Assembly (NCBI GenBank): GCA_022559845.1
Contig: CM040121.1
Coordinates: 513,216,566-513,280,565 of the forward strand
Direction of reading: 5' to 3'
Length of the DNA: 64,000 bases
Origin: Amorphophallus konjac
Taxonomy: Eukaryota > Streptophyta > Magnoliopsida > Alismatales > Araceae
A program made the translations under genes and the position numbers. Each line of letters starts with the position of its first letter. The first letter of the stretch is position 1. Below, piece after piece: positions 25,909 through 37,709 of this stretch. The notes below the pieces were generated by a model, which saw only the letters and a program-made list of their open reading frames with translations, had not been told where the DNA came from and did not search any database.

Positions 25909-27732
25909 TGTTGTGCCCTGTGGTTTTGATGATGTCTAACACTATGAATCATATTATGATCATGGTTTTTTATATCATGAATTTGATGTGTGCTGGCTAA
26001 TGTCCATATGTTTTCTAATGCCTAGAACAACATTTTCATATGAAGGCTTGAAGAGTTGTAATGTCAATGCTATGAATGCTTGAACTGTTATGTCGGTATG
26101 CTTGAAGAATGTCTGTTTGAAGAACTGTAATATCTGAAGAATTCAGGTAAGCATAAGCATGGAAGTGTCACAGCAGCCCTAGAAGCAACTCTGCAGAATA
26201 AGCCTCCAATCGCTGAAGAAATAAGCTGACATATCACCTTAAGATAGACTTTGTACCCGCTGAAGATTAAGGGTGAAAAATATCCCTTAAGGCTGACAAA
26301 TGTGCATTACGGGTGACAGATACTACCTTAAGGGTAACAAATAGATGGACTAGGTGAATAATAGGCAACAGTGGTGATAAATAGCAGTGCAAAGGTGAAT
26401 AATAGGTAGCAGGTGTGAAACTGCTGAAAACCAAGAACCTCAAGCCGACTCGGAAGGGCTTACAAGTCGACTTTTGACAGAAGAATTCACAGAATGAAAG
26501 AAGACTTTTTAGCTGCAGATTAAGGGTGAAAATGGGTGGACAAAGCAGACAAATGGTTGTATAGTAGTGTCAAATGGCTGTTCAGTGGTGTAAAGTGGCT
26601 CATGGCTATGACATTTGAAGAATGATCAAATTGGTTGAAGAGAATGATTGTCCATGAGGTTCTCAGCTTCCCCATGATGATTCCGGAGAATCATTGAGCA
26701 TCAAACGACCCTGATGATCCTTGTTTAAAGTCAAGAAATTGACTTGGACTTCAGTTCTTCTGGCCTTCAACGGTGAAATCATTGAACATGGCATCGTGTT
26801 CTTGTTGGATTTAGTTGAAGCTACACTCCAGTCATACAGCATTCTGCTATGGCTGTTTGGATGACTTATGGAGCCATGGCTTGCATACAGATCTATGACC
26901 ACTGTGTCGATTGTGCTAGACATTTTATCTTTTGTTTTGTTCTTTCTCGTTTTAGTTCGGTTTGTGTTCATTGCCTTGTAGTGCCCGGCGCACTCAAGGT
27001 GTTTGCTCATAGGTACTATCAGTGTGTTGCTCTGGGTAACCAGAGTGTAGTGGAGGTGTTTCCTCTGTCGTCCCCTCTGTGGTATCTGAGGAAGGAGGAA
27101 GCGAGATCTTGATCTCCAGGTTGTGGGTAACTTGGTGTTGCTCACAGAGTTCCCTCTGTGCTTCAGATGGTTGTGGGTAACTGGGTGTTACTCACGGTTC
27201 CTTCTAATTTGATTAGAAGAAGAGAGGAGAGTGTTCTTCTAGGTCAAGCTGTAAGTCAGTGTTTGTTTGCAGACTGAGTCTGCGGTTATTGCTATTGAAA
27301 GGGGAAGCCACACTCATGTTTGAGTGTGGGGTGAACGTAGATCTGCGTGGCAAATCGAATCACCTAAAAATTCTGTGTGCCGTGATTTGCATTGGTGTGA
27401 TTGGCCCTTATCATCTTCCTCCATTCACAGGTTTGCGTATGAACAGATCTTTCCTATACGCTAAGTGGTTGTATTACAGTCTGTTAGATAAATCTGATCT
27501 GAGTGGATTCTATGAGATAGCATTCTCTTAGTTAGTGCATTCTTGTCACTTTCATTTATATTGTTCTTACAGATATCATCTAAGCTCGTAGTTTGATAGC
27601 TGAGTGTTAAATTGTCTTAGGCTTAAAATTGAGATTAAAATTTTTATAGGATCTATTCACCCCCCCTCTAGATCCTGCTACGCACACATATTCATATACT
27701 TGCTTCCGACTATGCCTACAGAGCACACAACA
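25909..27732. mobile_element. Copia-type LTR with PBS-like sequence in a TNPA intron
   Basis: Starts TGTTGTGCCC and ends ATCTATTCACCCCCC...CACAACA, the same ends as the solo LTR at 58228. It is followed by TTGGTATCACAGAT (27733), close to the tRNA-Met PBS. No copia coding sequence follows and no matching 5-bp flanks were found, so this is a 5' LTR whose element was mostly deleted. It carries about nine copies of the GGGTGACAAATAG motif. Confidence 0.65.
26262..26545 (-). repeat. Cluster of GGGTGACAAATAG motifs
   Basis: About nine degenerate copies of TAAGGGTGACAAATAG spaced roughly 20 bp or multiples, inside the copia LTR. It is the reverse complement of the clusters at 47612, 54915, 55615, 61035, 61485 and 63838. 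Confidence 0.8.
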
Positions 27733-29307
27733 TTGGTATCACAGATACTCATCTATTATAACTCTAAAGTCTACGAAATTAAAAATTAAATTAAATACTC
27801 ACATGAGAGGGCTGTGGTGTGCTCGAGGGTACTCCCTGAGACAAAATCCCCGCCTGGGCCAGGAGGGTAGCAACCACCCGAGTAAAGCGTGTCTCCATGC
27901 GTTCCTCGACTAGGTCTACTGCATGTTCGACGATGGATGTAATCTGGCTCGTCGAAGTGCCGATGGAGGGAGTAGAGAAGGAACTGCTACCGGGGTAGGA
28001 CGAAGCTGAGCCCGGAGAAGATGCTAGAATCGAGTTGGTGTCCAAGCTCTGCCCAAAACCGTATACTTGTCCTTTCTTTGGTGGGCCAGCTGCTGCTACC
28101 CATGCCTCAGGATCTAGTTGCGGCCGCTGCGTCTCCTCGTCCCCATACTTTTCAGTCATATGCCTGTCATATGACTCCTACAAATTGAATACAAAATATT
28201 GTAAATGTCATATTAATCAATCATATTTAAAAATAGAAATAGAAAAGAAATATGTATGTATATAATCTTACCACTATCGAGCGAGCTCTCTCGCTCACAT
28301 ACTGATCCGTCCCAGGCCTTCTTTCGGTGAACTGTAGCAAATAAATCACGATACGAGACCGTACCACCCCTCTTCTTTTCCTATTATACATGTTATAAAG
28401 AATAAATAGGGACATATAAGAAATAAATTATAATAAAATTAAGATGATTACTTACCAATCTCTCCTTCTGGGTCGCGAAGGAAACGGATCCAGAAGTATG
28501 GAGATGCACGTCTGGATGTAACGCACGTGCGGCTTTGGCTTTTGCGGATTTGGCCATCCAATTAGGCTCGGCCCATCTATCACAGAGGTCCTCCCAGTGC
28601 TCCCTCCTCATCCATGCGAGGCTGTGTGCCTTCCAAAGGCCACAGTCCTCGCTCCCCCCGTCTAGAGCCTTGGCACGTTCCTGACAGCCGTGTAATTGAT
28701 GCTTATAATTTACAGTTCATGTGGCCTCCCATGCACATCGAGCTCGTCCAGCGTCAGCTCGTCTCACAAACTGATATCCTTGCTGTCAAGAATTCAAATT
28801 TTATAAGTTAGTCGATTGAAATTGCAGAGTTGGGAAATATGTCATTTAAAAGATTAAATCGTATACCAGAAACTCGTCATACAATCGATCACAGATATCC
28901 TGAGGTAACTTTCAAAATGACTTATATGGGCCGGTCACATGTCGCTCAATAATGTTGGTTATAAAACGAGAGGCCTCACTGGGCTCTACTTTATCCCTGC
29001 AATTACAAATGTTAAAATGATAGCCAAAAATTATATATATAGTTGATGGATTGATAACGAACATAATTCATGAGTTTAAATATTTATCCAGAGACCCAAC
29101 ATGGCCTGCGTCCCTCTTGCAACACCACCTGCTCGCCCTCGTGATGGCTAACAGCTGTAGATACGCCGTTCTTGACATTACCATGAGTAAATCTCATATT
29201 ACACTATGATACCCCAAAGCGGCCTTCACATTTTTAATTACTCTGGTGATTTCCTATTTTTATGATTTTTTTTACATTTTTTTGAATTTTTTCCGTGAAA
29301 AATCTTT

Positions 29308-29928
29308 GAGGTGTCCAGGAACCTAGACGCCTTCATCAGTGAAAATATAAATAAATAATAATTATTATGAAGGCGTCCAGGAGCCTTGACGCCTTCATCA
29401 ATGTGAAAAAATATAAAAATAAAAAAATAATATTCATGAAGGCGTCCACTTCTTGGACGCCTTCATAAGTTGAAAAATATATAAAAAATATAAAAAATAT
29501 ATTTTTTTAAATGCGTCCAGTTGCCTGGACGCCTTCATAAAAATGAAAAAAATAAAAAAAATAAAAAATCATAATTCTTGAAGGCGTCCACTTGCTTGGA
29601 CGCCTTCATGAAAATGAAAATAATAAAATAAAATAATAATTTCTTAAAGGCGTCCAGGTGCCTGGACGTCTTCATAATTTTTAGAAAGAATCCAAAGTAT
29701 GAAGGTGTCCTGCTAACTAGACGCGCACATTCGTGAGTCACGGGCGCCGATCAAAACCACGCGTTGTACCAAAACCGCGTGCGACTTTCGGCGGGGTTCC
29801 GGTGGGCTGTTATGAAGGCGTCCAGTTGCCTGGACGCCTTCTTGAAAATATTCAAAATAAAAAAATAAAACATAATAAAATATTCTTTTTGCCTCAGTGG
29901 AGGCGTCCAGGCCCCTGGACGCCTCCAT
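29308..29928. repeat. Nine-hairpin array in the Tat-like U3
   Basis: Units of the form GAAGGCGTCCA-n(4-7)-TGGACGCCTTC occur at about 29308, 29368, 29435, 29511, 29580, 29645, 29699 (degenerate), 29812 and 29899. They are separated by A/T-rich spacers of 30-85 bp. All lie upstream of the TATA box. The 3' LTR has eight (45197-45808). Confidence 0.92.
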
Positions 29929-29940
29929 CCTCCGGAACTC

Positions 29941-29948
29941 TATAAATA
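29941..29948 (+). promoter_or_regulatory. TATA box of the Tat-like 5' LTR
   Basis: CTCTATAAATAGC, conserved in the 3' LTR at 45819. It places U3 upstream and the transcript start about 30 bp downstream. Confidence 0.8.
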
Positions 29949-30574
29949 GCAGACCCCCCCTCAGTTAGTGAGAGCTTCTAAGAGGTCCGACAGGCTGGTG
30001 GATCCCAGAGGCTGCCGGATCCTTTTCTAACCCGTAGGTTCTTTTCAGGGGGAGGTTCTGTCGGCCTCTCGGGTGCTCGCGCTCGCAGGAGGAAGGCCGC
30101 CCTCGTCCACCGTGCTTCCACGTCATCCCTACGCTGCCGAAGCTCCGCCGGATCTCGCCATCGGCGCATCTAATAAGCCAATTCTCCCCTTTTCTCCGTA
30201 GTTCTTTTGCATTCATCATCTCGCATTCTCTATCTCTCTTCATAAGGGAGCCTTCTTTTATATACTTCTTGCATAATTCCATTCATCATCGCATTTCCCT
30301 CCTACTCGTGTCCGAGAGGGGTTTAAAACCACACCAACCAGGTGTGTGTCCTGTCACGATTTCATTATTTTCATCGCAAGAGATTGATACTACACTGCCA
30401 TTCTCTAAGTCCATTTGTTTATCTGTCTGTTTCTCTTTTGCAAGGGTTACCAAGGAAAGCCCTCTCCATCGGCCGGCCGAAGGGAGAGGAAGAAGCAACC
30501 CGCCATCTCTGCTCTTGAGGTAGGCACGATCACTTTCTTATTTTGGGGTCTTTGGCCCCTAGCGATCACATCAT

Positions 30575-31055
30575 AATCTCGAGGCCGCGGCGAGTCATTT
30601 CCCGCAATGGCCGTTTGAATTTCTATCTTTATATTTCTATGCTGCTTTTATATCTGCCATACTCTCGAGGCCGCGGCGAGTTACTTCCCGCAATGGCCGT
30701 TTAAATTCCGTCATTCATATATTGTCATATTCCGATCTGCTTATATTCTCGAGGCCGCGGCGAGTCACTTCCCCAATGGCCGTTTAAATTCCCGTTCTTT
30801 ATATTCTCTCTATATTCTGTTATATTCTTATCTACTCATATTCTCGAGGCCGCGGCGAGTCACTTCCCGTAATGGCCGTTTGAATTATGTCCTTTCTTTT
30901 GTATATCATGAATTGCTTCTATATCTGCTATACTCTCGAGGCCGCGGCGAGTCACTTCCCGCAATGGCCGTTTCAATTCTTGCTATTTGATTTCTGCACC
31001 ATTCCCGTCCCCCCGAGGCCGCGGTGAGTCACTTCCCACTATGGCCGTTTAACCC
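30575..31055 (+). repeat. Tandem repeat in the Tat-like LTR (R/U5)
   Basis: Six units of about 85-90 bp with core CTCGAGGCCGCGGCGAGTCA followed by CTTCCCGCAATGGCCGTTT (starts near 30579, 30663, 30748, 30841, 30933, 31012). The 3' LTR (46459-46830) has about five. Confidence 0.92.
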
Positions 31056-31229
31056 CCATATTTTGTTATATTGCATCTGTCCCGCACGCCCCGCCGGAGC
31101 AATCTCCCGTGGTGGCCTCTCTCCTCTTCTCTCATATTTCTGTGTTGCAGCAAAGCAAAAAAATCAAAACAAAACAAAAACACGAACCCTCACGCTCCGC
31201 ATCATTCCAACCGCGTGACGTCGCTCACA

Positions 31230-31252
31230 GATTGGCGATCACGGTGGAACTT
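31230..31252 (+). promoter_or_regulatory. Tat-like primer binding site
   Basis: TTGGCGATCACGGTGGAAC begins about three bases after the LTR. Its TGGCGA-type start resembles Tat/Ogre PBS sequences rather than the Met-type PBS of the other elements. The exact tRNA was not determined. Confidence 0.55.
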
Positions 31253-31806
31253 CGGTTGCTTTCTTTCAGTTACCCTTGCAATTTCTTGTGATTTACTTTA
31301 CTATCTCTTGCGTGTTGTTATATCTTGATTGTTTCATTGTTCTGTTGTGCTCCATATATCTGTCAGCATTCCATTGCATACATTCATCCCTATTTTCTAT
31401 TCTTTTTCATTTTTTTTCTAAGGATCACCCTCTCTCGGTGAAGGAAGGACTCTCCGTTCGGGAATTCCTCTCGACGGACTAGAATCTCCTCCACTGGGAC
31501 CTCCGTAAGTCCCCGACATCGAAGAATCTCCTCTTCGTTCACTGGGCTGGTTGTACCATTAAAGTTCCCCGGAGCTAGTAACACATTCGTGGCGAGAAAA
31601 GTGACCCTAGTTGACACGGCGGTGAAACAAATTGGAATTATGGTCCTTCCTATTTTGTGTGAACTTCAGATTTGGTTAAAAAAACAAAAAAAACAAAAAA
31701 AACAAAAAGGAAAAATAAAAAATTAGACGTAAAGCATTCACTTGTGTGTTAATCTCTGCTGATCGTTTGCTGGTGTATGCTATTATGCTCTCAAAAAACA
31801 TGATGG

Positions 31807-32640
31807 ATGGCTGAATATAATTATAATTGTTTCGAGGCCAACGCCTTCCGTCATGGGTCTCAAATGCGTGACCCAGGTCATGACTCTTATGGGGTCTATA
31901 ACTCAGACTGGGGCTATCAGCCTGACCCACAGGTTCATCCCATGGACGTTGGCCCGTCCTATAAGTCATCATATGGAATACATATCACTGTTAGTGGAGC
32001 TTCCCCCTCCACTAGTGTTCCCTATGCCTGGGATTTCATGGCTTCTCATATCGACTCTCTCAGCTCTCAACTTGGAGCCTTACAGGCTGTTATTGAGAGG
32101 AAATTTCTTCCTCCTTCCCCTCCTCAAGCCAACCCCCTTCACGCTTTCATGAATAATATTACCAAAATAGAGAAGGTTTGGAAGGAGTGAAGAGATGAGT
32201 ACGGCATCTGGGATATGAGTGAGCAAGATATTCTTCCAAGTCGTTACAATCAAGTGGACGCCGTCTGCCCACCATCCATTCATCACACTAATCCATACGG
32301 CTCTCCGCCTCCACATCCACATCTATATACGTAAATTCCTCCATGCCAATATACGTCACCTCATCTCATCAACACGCCTCCACCACAGCATCCATTCGAA
32401 TCTGATGATTTTGAAGAATTACAAATGGCACATGATCACATCTGTGAATATTTTGAATATGCACCTACCCGAGTTTTCTTCGTTCCTTCCCTCTTCCACC
32501 ACCACCAGAATATCCCCCTACTCAGGATGAAGTCACTGTCCCTACCCATGCCAATGAAATCACATGGTGTTATGATGGTGGGTCCATATACCAACAACCC
32601 GCGTCAACGCAACATGAATCATCCCCTACCCTAAACCCCT
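31807..32640 (+). pseudogene. Possible gag-like N-terminal remnant
   Basis: A 127-codon frame (31807-32190) is rich in Tyr, Gly and Asp, with a short helical segment (FMASHIDSLSSQLGALQAV). Further fragments follow in other frames (DDFEELQMAHDHICEYFEY near 32400). The place and composition suit the start of a gypsy gag, but no CCHC knuckle or capsid motif is visible. I do not recognise a family. Confidence 0.3.
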
Positions 32641-32843
32641 CACATACCACCAAAATCCGACGCTTCTTATGTACTAAGCCTCCTACTGTCATCCCTCTAA
32701 CTACACAAGTAACCCCCGTACCATCAGTCTCCATTGAGCCTCCTGTTAACTTTTGTCCCCATCCCAGTAACTTTCCATCGTCCCCACTTAAGGCCTTCAC
32801 CATCCCTGTAACTTCAAACCCATCCGACCCTTTACCCAAACCC

Positions 32844-34616
32844 GTGATTAACTCTGAGCAGGGTTCATCTGTTTTTGCTCTCGAGCCAACCTCCTCTGCT
32901 TCCGAGCAAGGGGAAAAGCTTGTCGTGTTTCAACCTCTACCTACCCTTCTTACAACTCTTTCCATTGAACCTCCATTACTCGTTGAGCCTGTTGTCTCAA
33001 TTTCACCTCCTTCCACCACCTCTCGGAGTGGGTGTCTTTCTACAAATACATGTGCCAAAGATGATGTTCAAGAATCGGACAAGAAGAATTTGGCCACGGA
33101 AATGCCATTCAAAATCCAAGATTTCATTTGCCGAATGCCGATTCGGGTTCTTGTGTTGGTCACCTCTGAGAAGGCCGAATTTCCATCTGCACCAATGCCC
33201 ATCAAGAAGGACTCTCAGGAATTGGTGCTGACCAAATCAGCGGCCAAAATAATAGAGCTCACATTACTCATTGGCCAACATGCTTTTACAGTTTTCATTA
33301 CCCCTTGTTCGGTCATAGTCCAAATGGCCAATCAAAAGAAGGGGTTCTCCTCATGCATAGTGATGACACATTCTACTTCCGAGGAGATGATGAATTCTAT
33401 GCTCAGGGGTGGGTCAGGCCGCTCTTTATTGGAAGCTTTTGACGTTTTGTCTACTCCCTACCAACTTCCATGCAAGAGACGAACGCCTATGCTACCCAAC
33501 ATGATCACGTGTGATATTCCAACGGCCTTGAGCAGTGCCCCAAAAATGAAGCTCCTTATGACGAGCATCCAACTTCCAATGATAGACACCGTTCATCTAT
33601 CACGGGAGTTATTTCCAAAGGAGCCATTTCATGTCACGATCCTTACTTCACAAGCGGAGCTCTTAAATCTTTATTTTGATAATTTGCCAAGAGAGTTATC
33701 GTTCATGTACGAATGTCCAAAGGGCCTTATTAGAAGTCCATCAAATGAGAGCCTGTGGGCCCTGACCGTACCGATGGACCCGGTTGGTCAGAGAAAGAAG
33801 AGGCCTTCTGCCTGGGCACATCATTGGGATCGGCCTGTAAACCCAGGAGGCCGAGAACTTGTGTTGAAGGTTGAAGGGCCGCACTATGAGAGAGTATCTA
33901 CCAGGAAGAGGGAAAAGCATAAAGTGAAGCTTAAGGACAATAAATCCTTTATTGAAGGAGCCCACATCAGTTCATCCACTTCCTATCCCAGTTCATCGCT
34001 GCTCATGCTGCTATTCAGCTTCTTTTTATGGGCAGTCCATTGGTTAAGGGGACGCCTTCCGTCATCAAGCTCCTCTGCTCTAGGGTCCCTGAACCCTCAC
34101 ATCCCTTGTTGTCCGGAGCTTTCGGACCCCTACATTCATCCTTGTCCGGAACCTCCGGACCCCTCCCTACTTGATTCCATGTCTTTATCCATCTCTCACC
34201 CCCATCCGGAATCTCCGAATTTCTTATCTTATTCTCCATCTCTCTCAGGGCATCGCGCCCTTCCTTCCCATATCCATCCGGAACCTCCAGGCCTCTCCTT
34301 CTTTCGATTTATCTTTTTATTCTTCCAAGTCATCACGTCCTTCGTTCTTTTCACCCCTTTCAATTGCCTTTTTACATACTTCCCAGGGCATCGTGTCCCT
34401 CATGATCTTCTTCCTCCGGAACCTCCGGATTCATCTCCCCATGATTCTCCTCTTTTATGTTCAGACCCTTCGGATCCACCTCTCTCGATTCATCAATTTC
34501 TGATTCCTCCTGATCCCGCTCCCAGGTTTGACCCGGTTTCTTCCACATTAACTTCCTCGGGCACCTACCCGTTCTCACACTGTTTTCGAGGCTTTAGTCC
34601 TCACTGTTTTCTTTGA
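32844..34616 (+). CDS. 590-codon open frame of unknown function
   Basis: An uninterrupted frame occupies the place where protease, RT and RNase H would be expected. The N-terminal third is Ser/Thr/Pro-rich. The middle (FKIQDFICRMPIRVLVLV, KSAAKIIELTLLIGQHAF) has no motif I recognise. The C-terminal third holds a degenerate Pro-rich repeat (PEPPDPS, PESPNF, PEPPGLS, PEPPDSS) with two hydrophobic stretches. No DTG, RT or RNase H signature is present in this or the other frames. It could be an element-specific extra ORF or merely open decayed sequence. Confidence 0.4.
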   Translation: MINSEQGSSVFALEPTSSASEQGEKLVVFQPLPTLLTTLSIEPPLLVEPVVSISPPSTTSRSGCLSTNTCAKDDVQESDKKNLATEMPFKIQDFICRMPIRVLVLVTSEKAEFPSAPMPIKKDSQELVLTKSAAKIIELTLLIGQHAFTVFITPCSVIVQMANQKKGFSSCIVMTHSTSEEMMNSMLRGGSGRSLLEAFDVLSTPYQLPCKRRTPMLPNMITCDIPTALSSAPKMKLLMTSIQLPMIDTVHLSRELFPKEPFHVTILTSQAELLNLYFDNLPRELSFMYECPKGLIRSPSNESLWALTVPMDPVGQRKKRPSAWAHHWDRPVNPGGRELVLKVEGPHYERVSTRKREKHKVKLKDNKSFIEGAHISSSTSYPSSSLLMLLFSFFLWAVHWLRGRLPSSSSSALGSLNPHIPCCPELSDPYIHPCPEPPDPSLLDSMSLSISHPHPESPNFLSYSPSLSGHRALPSHIHPEPPGLSFFRFIFLFFQVITSFVLFTPFNCLFTYFPGHRVPHDLLPPEPPDSSPHDSPLLCSDPSDPPLSIHQFLIPPDPAPRFDPVSSTLTSSGTYPFSHCFRGFSPHCFL

Positions 34617-34639
34617 TTTCTTCTCATCCTGTAAATCCT

Positions 34640-35852
34640 TCTAGGTATCTTTCACCTAAATCTGGTTTTATCCCCACTTATTTAAAACAAACCGCCCTAG
34701 TTGGAGGATTGTTATATAAGAGAGGCCTTACTGGTGTTCTTTTAAGGTGTCTTGATGACAATGAGGTTTGGAAATGTGTAGAGGGCGCACACTCAGGTGT
34801 GCGCGGTGGCCATGTAAATAGCCAAATGCTCGCTAAGAAGATCATTCGGCAAGGCTTTTACTGGCCCACTATTGAAGAAGATTGTGATGTTTATGTCCGT
34901 AGGTGTGTCAAGTGTCAACTTCACGCCGATAAAATCCATTCACCATCCTCCTCACTTCATCCAATATCCTGCCCATGGCCCTTCTCCATGTGGGCATTCG
35001 ACATCATTGGTCCCCTAGGTATTCCCAATTCCCTCACCAAGCAGAAATCTTTCATCCTCACTGCGACGGAATAATTCACCAAATGGGCCGAAGCTGAAGC
35101 TTACGCGGAAATCAAGACGTCAACAGTCTGCAAGTTCATCATGAAGAACATCCTTACTAGGTTCGGCGTCCCAAGCACAATCGTCACCGACAATGGGCCA
35201 CAGTTCATTTCTCAGGACCTTCAGGACCTCTGTAAAAGGTACGCGATCGCATTGCATCATTCATCACCTTATTACCCACAAGGTAATGGCCAAGCAGAGG
35301 CCACCTACAAAACACTGATCAAAATCATAAAGAAAACCTGCGAGTCTAGTAAGTTTTCAGACTGGCCAGAAAAACTTATCGAAGCTCTATGGGCCTATCG
35401 CACTTCAATCCGTACCCCCACCGGACAGACTCTGTTTGCCCTTACTTATGGTATGGAAGCGGTAGTCCCGTACGAGACTCTGATCCCTTCTCTCAGGGTA
35501 CAATTGGATAAGGAATTTCTCCTCGATGAACGTCGTGATTCACTCCTTGCCGAGTTGGAACTCTTAGACAAGAAGCGGCTGGCCGCTGCCGAGCATGCAC
35601 GTGTTTATCAAAACAGACTCACTCGTTTTTACCAAAAGAAGGTTATTGAGAGAAAATTTAAAGTCGGTGAGATGGTCGTAAAGAGAATTTTTGTCAAACC
35701 TGGAGGGCCGCGTTCTAAATTTCAACCCAATTGGGAGGGACCATACGTGGTTCAAGCTGTGTATCCTGGCAACGCCTACAGACTAGTCGATGCTGAAGGG
35801 ACCGGGTTCCCCTTGGAATGGGCTTTATCTTAAAAAGTACTACCCTTAGTGT
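34640..35852 (+). pseudogene. Tat-type integrase, damaged
   Basis: Reads from an RNase H-integrase linker (LLYKRGLTGVLLRC) through the zinc region (GAHSGVRGGH, CVKCQLHADKIHSP), the core (WAFDIIGPL, VTDNGPQF, PYYPQGNGQAEATYKTL: D, D, E present) and the C-terminal FKVGEMVVKR, GPYVVQAVYPGNAYRL. One stop interrupts it after LTATE, where Tyr is usual before FTKWAE. A one-base shift near 35812 moves the frame to WNGLYLKKYYP, the usual clade ending. It would join element DNA to the chromosome. Confidence 0.9.
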
Positions 35853-37709
35853 AATGTCAAAACAAAAATAAAAAAAATTAAAAGCAAGAAAACATCAAAA
35901 AAAATTAAAATAACAAAAACAAATATGTATATACAACAACAAAAACCAAACAAATATATATAAAAAAAGAAAAGAGAAAAAAATATATATATATATATAT
36001 AAATCAAAATGTCGATGCCTGGGAGTTACCATGTTGTTAAGTCACTGCATCCAACCTCCATATTAGGATAGGGCCCATTAAGACTTGGCAAGCACCGGGT
36101 CTTGGTCTTCCAGAACCGTGGAGATCCCTGTCCGGCCACATCGGCCTATGCTCGCTCAAAGGAAGCCAACATGTACACACTTATGTATTTTATCCAAAAA
36201 GTTGGTAGCATCACCTACGGCGGGGCCTCACTCAGAAGATCTCCAGAAGCTGTAATCTTTATTCTCTTCTCTCCGACCAAATGAGACAGCCGGCGCCCTT
36301 AAAACGCTGAGCATAAGAAACCAGAACTCAAACCCCTTAAGGCAAGAGTAGGACCCATTTCCTCGAGAATCAGTCAGGGCACGAGAAGAGGGCAGTGTCC
36401 CCACAGGCATGTGACAGGGAGCCCACAACGTCAAACGACTATATCTCCCTCGCAAAAAAAGAAGTACAAAATCAAAATCAGAAGAAAAGCTTGGTCGTAA
36501 CTGTGCCTGATTCAATAAATGAAACCCCTCAAAGCAAAAATCTAAATCCGCAAAAGGGGCCATGGAATGTAAATGCTCGAGATTTGGTCCGAAGTTGTCC
36601 GAAAGGGAAGAGTTAAATGGACCCTTATTGGCTCGCCGGGTTAACGGTTTTGTCGGTCCTCTCAGGAGGTTTATCCCCTACACTCTTCCTTCTTCCTTTA
36701 AAGATGAAATCTCGATGGAGTGTCTGAACGATGAAACCCGCCATGGTCTGCGACCTTATTTTAACACACACATATGGTTGTCTACTTTGAAAAAGTAAAA
36801 GCTATCGCTGCGAAGGAGTCTCTATGTTTCTGGCTGGTCAAGACCCCTGTCTACCACCTTGATGTCTTCTTATTTAACCTTGGGCTTTGGCCAATGCAAG
36901 CGTGTCACCTCTGGGTGCGATGGCGTCTGATTCCGGGTCAGCGTCGCACGGTTGGTCGTTAGGGTTCCAGGGTGTTCCATCATATACCATCTAGAGTTGT
37001 GAGGAAATCGACCTAGGTCGGGCAAATCATTTACCTCAAACACTTTTTGGGTGAATCTCTGTGGTCGGAAGCGATTGGGAGCCTAATCATGGCATGACGG
37101 TATTATCATCAGGGTAAGTCTTAGCCGGCGGGATTATCATTCGAGGGGTCTAGGGGCCCAAATCAACCTAGATGTGCACATAGGATACCCGGGAGGTTAG
37201 TAAGAAACCTCAGTTCTCATGTATCATGTAGGTTAGGTGCCATATGGGTGCTTACCAGGCGTTGGCAAAAAAAAAAGATAATGATAAACAACAACAAAAA
37301 AGGGAAAAAAGAGGAAAATGTAGATATTTGCAAAATAAAAAAATTAGAATAATAACAAAAACAACAAAAAATGCAGGAAAAAATTGAAAAAAAATAAACA
37401 AATCATTTTGCATGATCACATTTGTATGAAGCATTTCACTTTTAAAGTTCGCTTGCATCTGTATGCTTGTGTGTCGCATTCATCATCGTCGCATCTTTCC
37501 CTTGCCTTCATTAATAAAGGCTTGGCCCCTTGACCCGTTATCAAGGACAGTCAAAACAAACATCTGTTTATTAAGCAAGGGGCCAAGTCAGAGCAGAAAT
37601 TCTGACTTGTTTGTTTCAGTAATGTGTGCAGGGATTCAAGGCAGCAAGAACATGATGAAAACCAACAAAACCAAACCTTTTATTCCATTCCAAAATAAGA
37701 AATTGTATA
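35853..37709. other. Gene-free region between integrase and antisense unit A
   Basis: A-rich low-complexity sequence and an (AT)n run (about 35860-36000), then 1.2 kb of unrecognised sequence, then another A-rich stretch (37260-37410). No supported gene. The polyadenylation signal of unit A (AATAAA on the minus strand, about 37679-37684) lies at its right edge. Confidence 0.5.

Larger units (their letters stand above)
29156..31229 (+). repeat. Tat-like element 5' LTR
   Basis: 2074 bp, TGTAGATACGCC to GACGTCGCTCACA. The order is: nine hairpin units (29308-29928), TATA box (29941), leader, and six copies of a CTCGAGGCCGCGGCGAG unit (30579-31030). It matches the 3' LTR closely, apart from one missing hairpin unit and one missing tandem unit there. 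Confidence 0.95.

Noticed and set aside
29965..30282. 105-codon minus-strand frame in the Tat-like LTR leader, repeated at 45868
   Set aside because: It lies antisense in the R/U5 leader, has no domain, and its similarity in both LTRs reflects LTR identity.
33741..33965. Minus-strand frames opposite the 590-codon ORF
   Set aside because: They are short, without motifs, and fit shadows of the open plus-strand frame.
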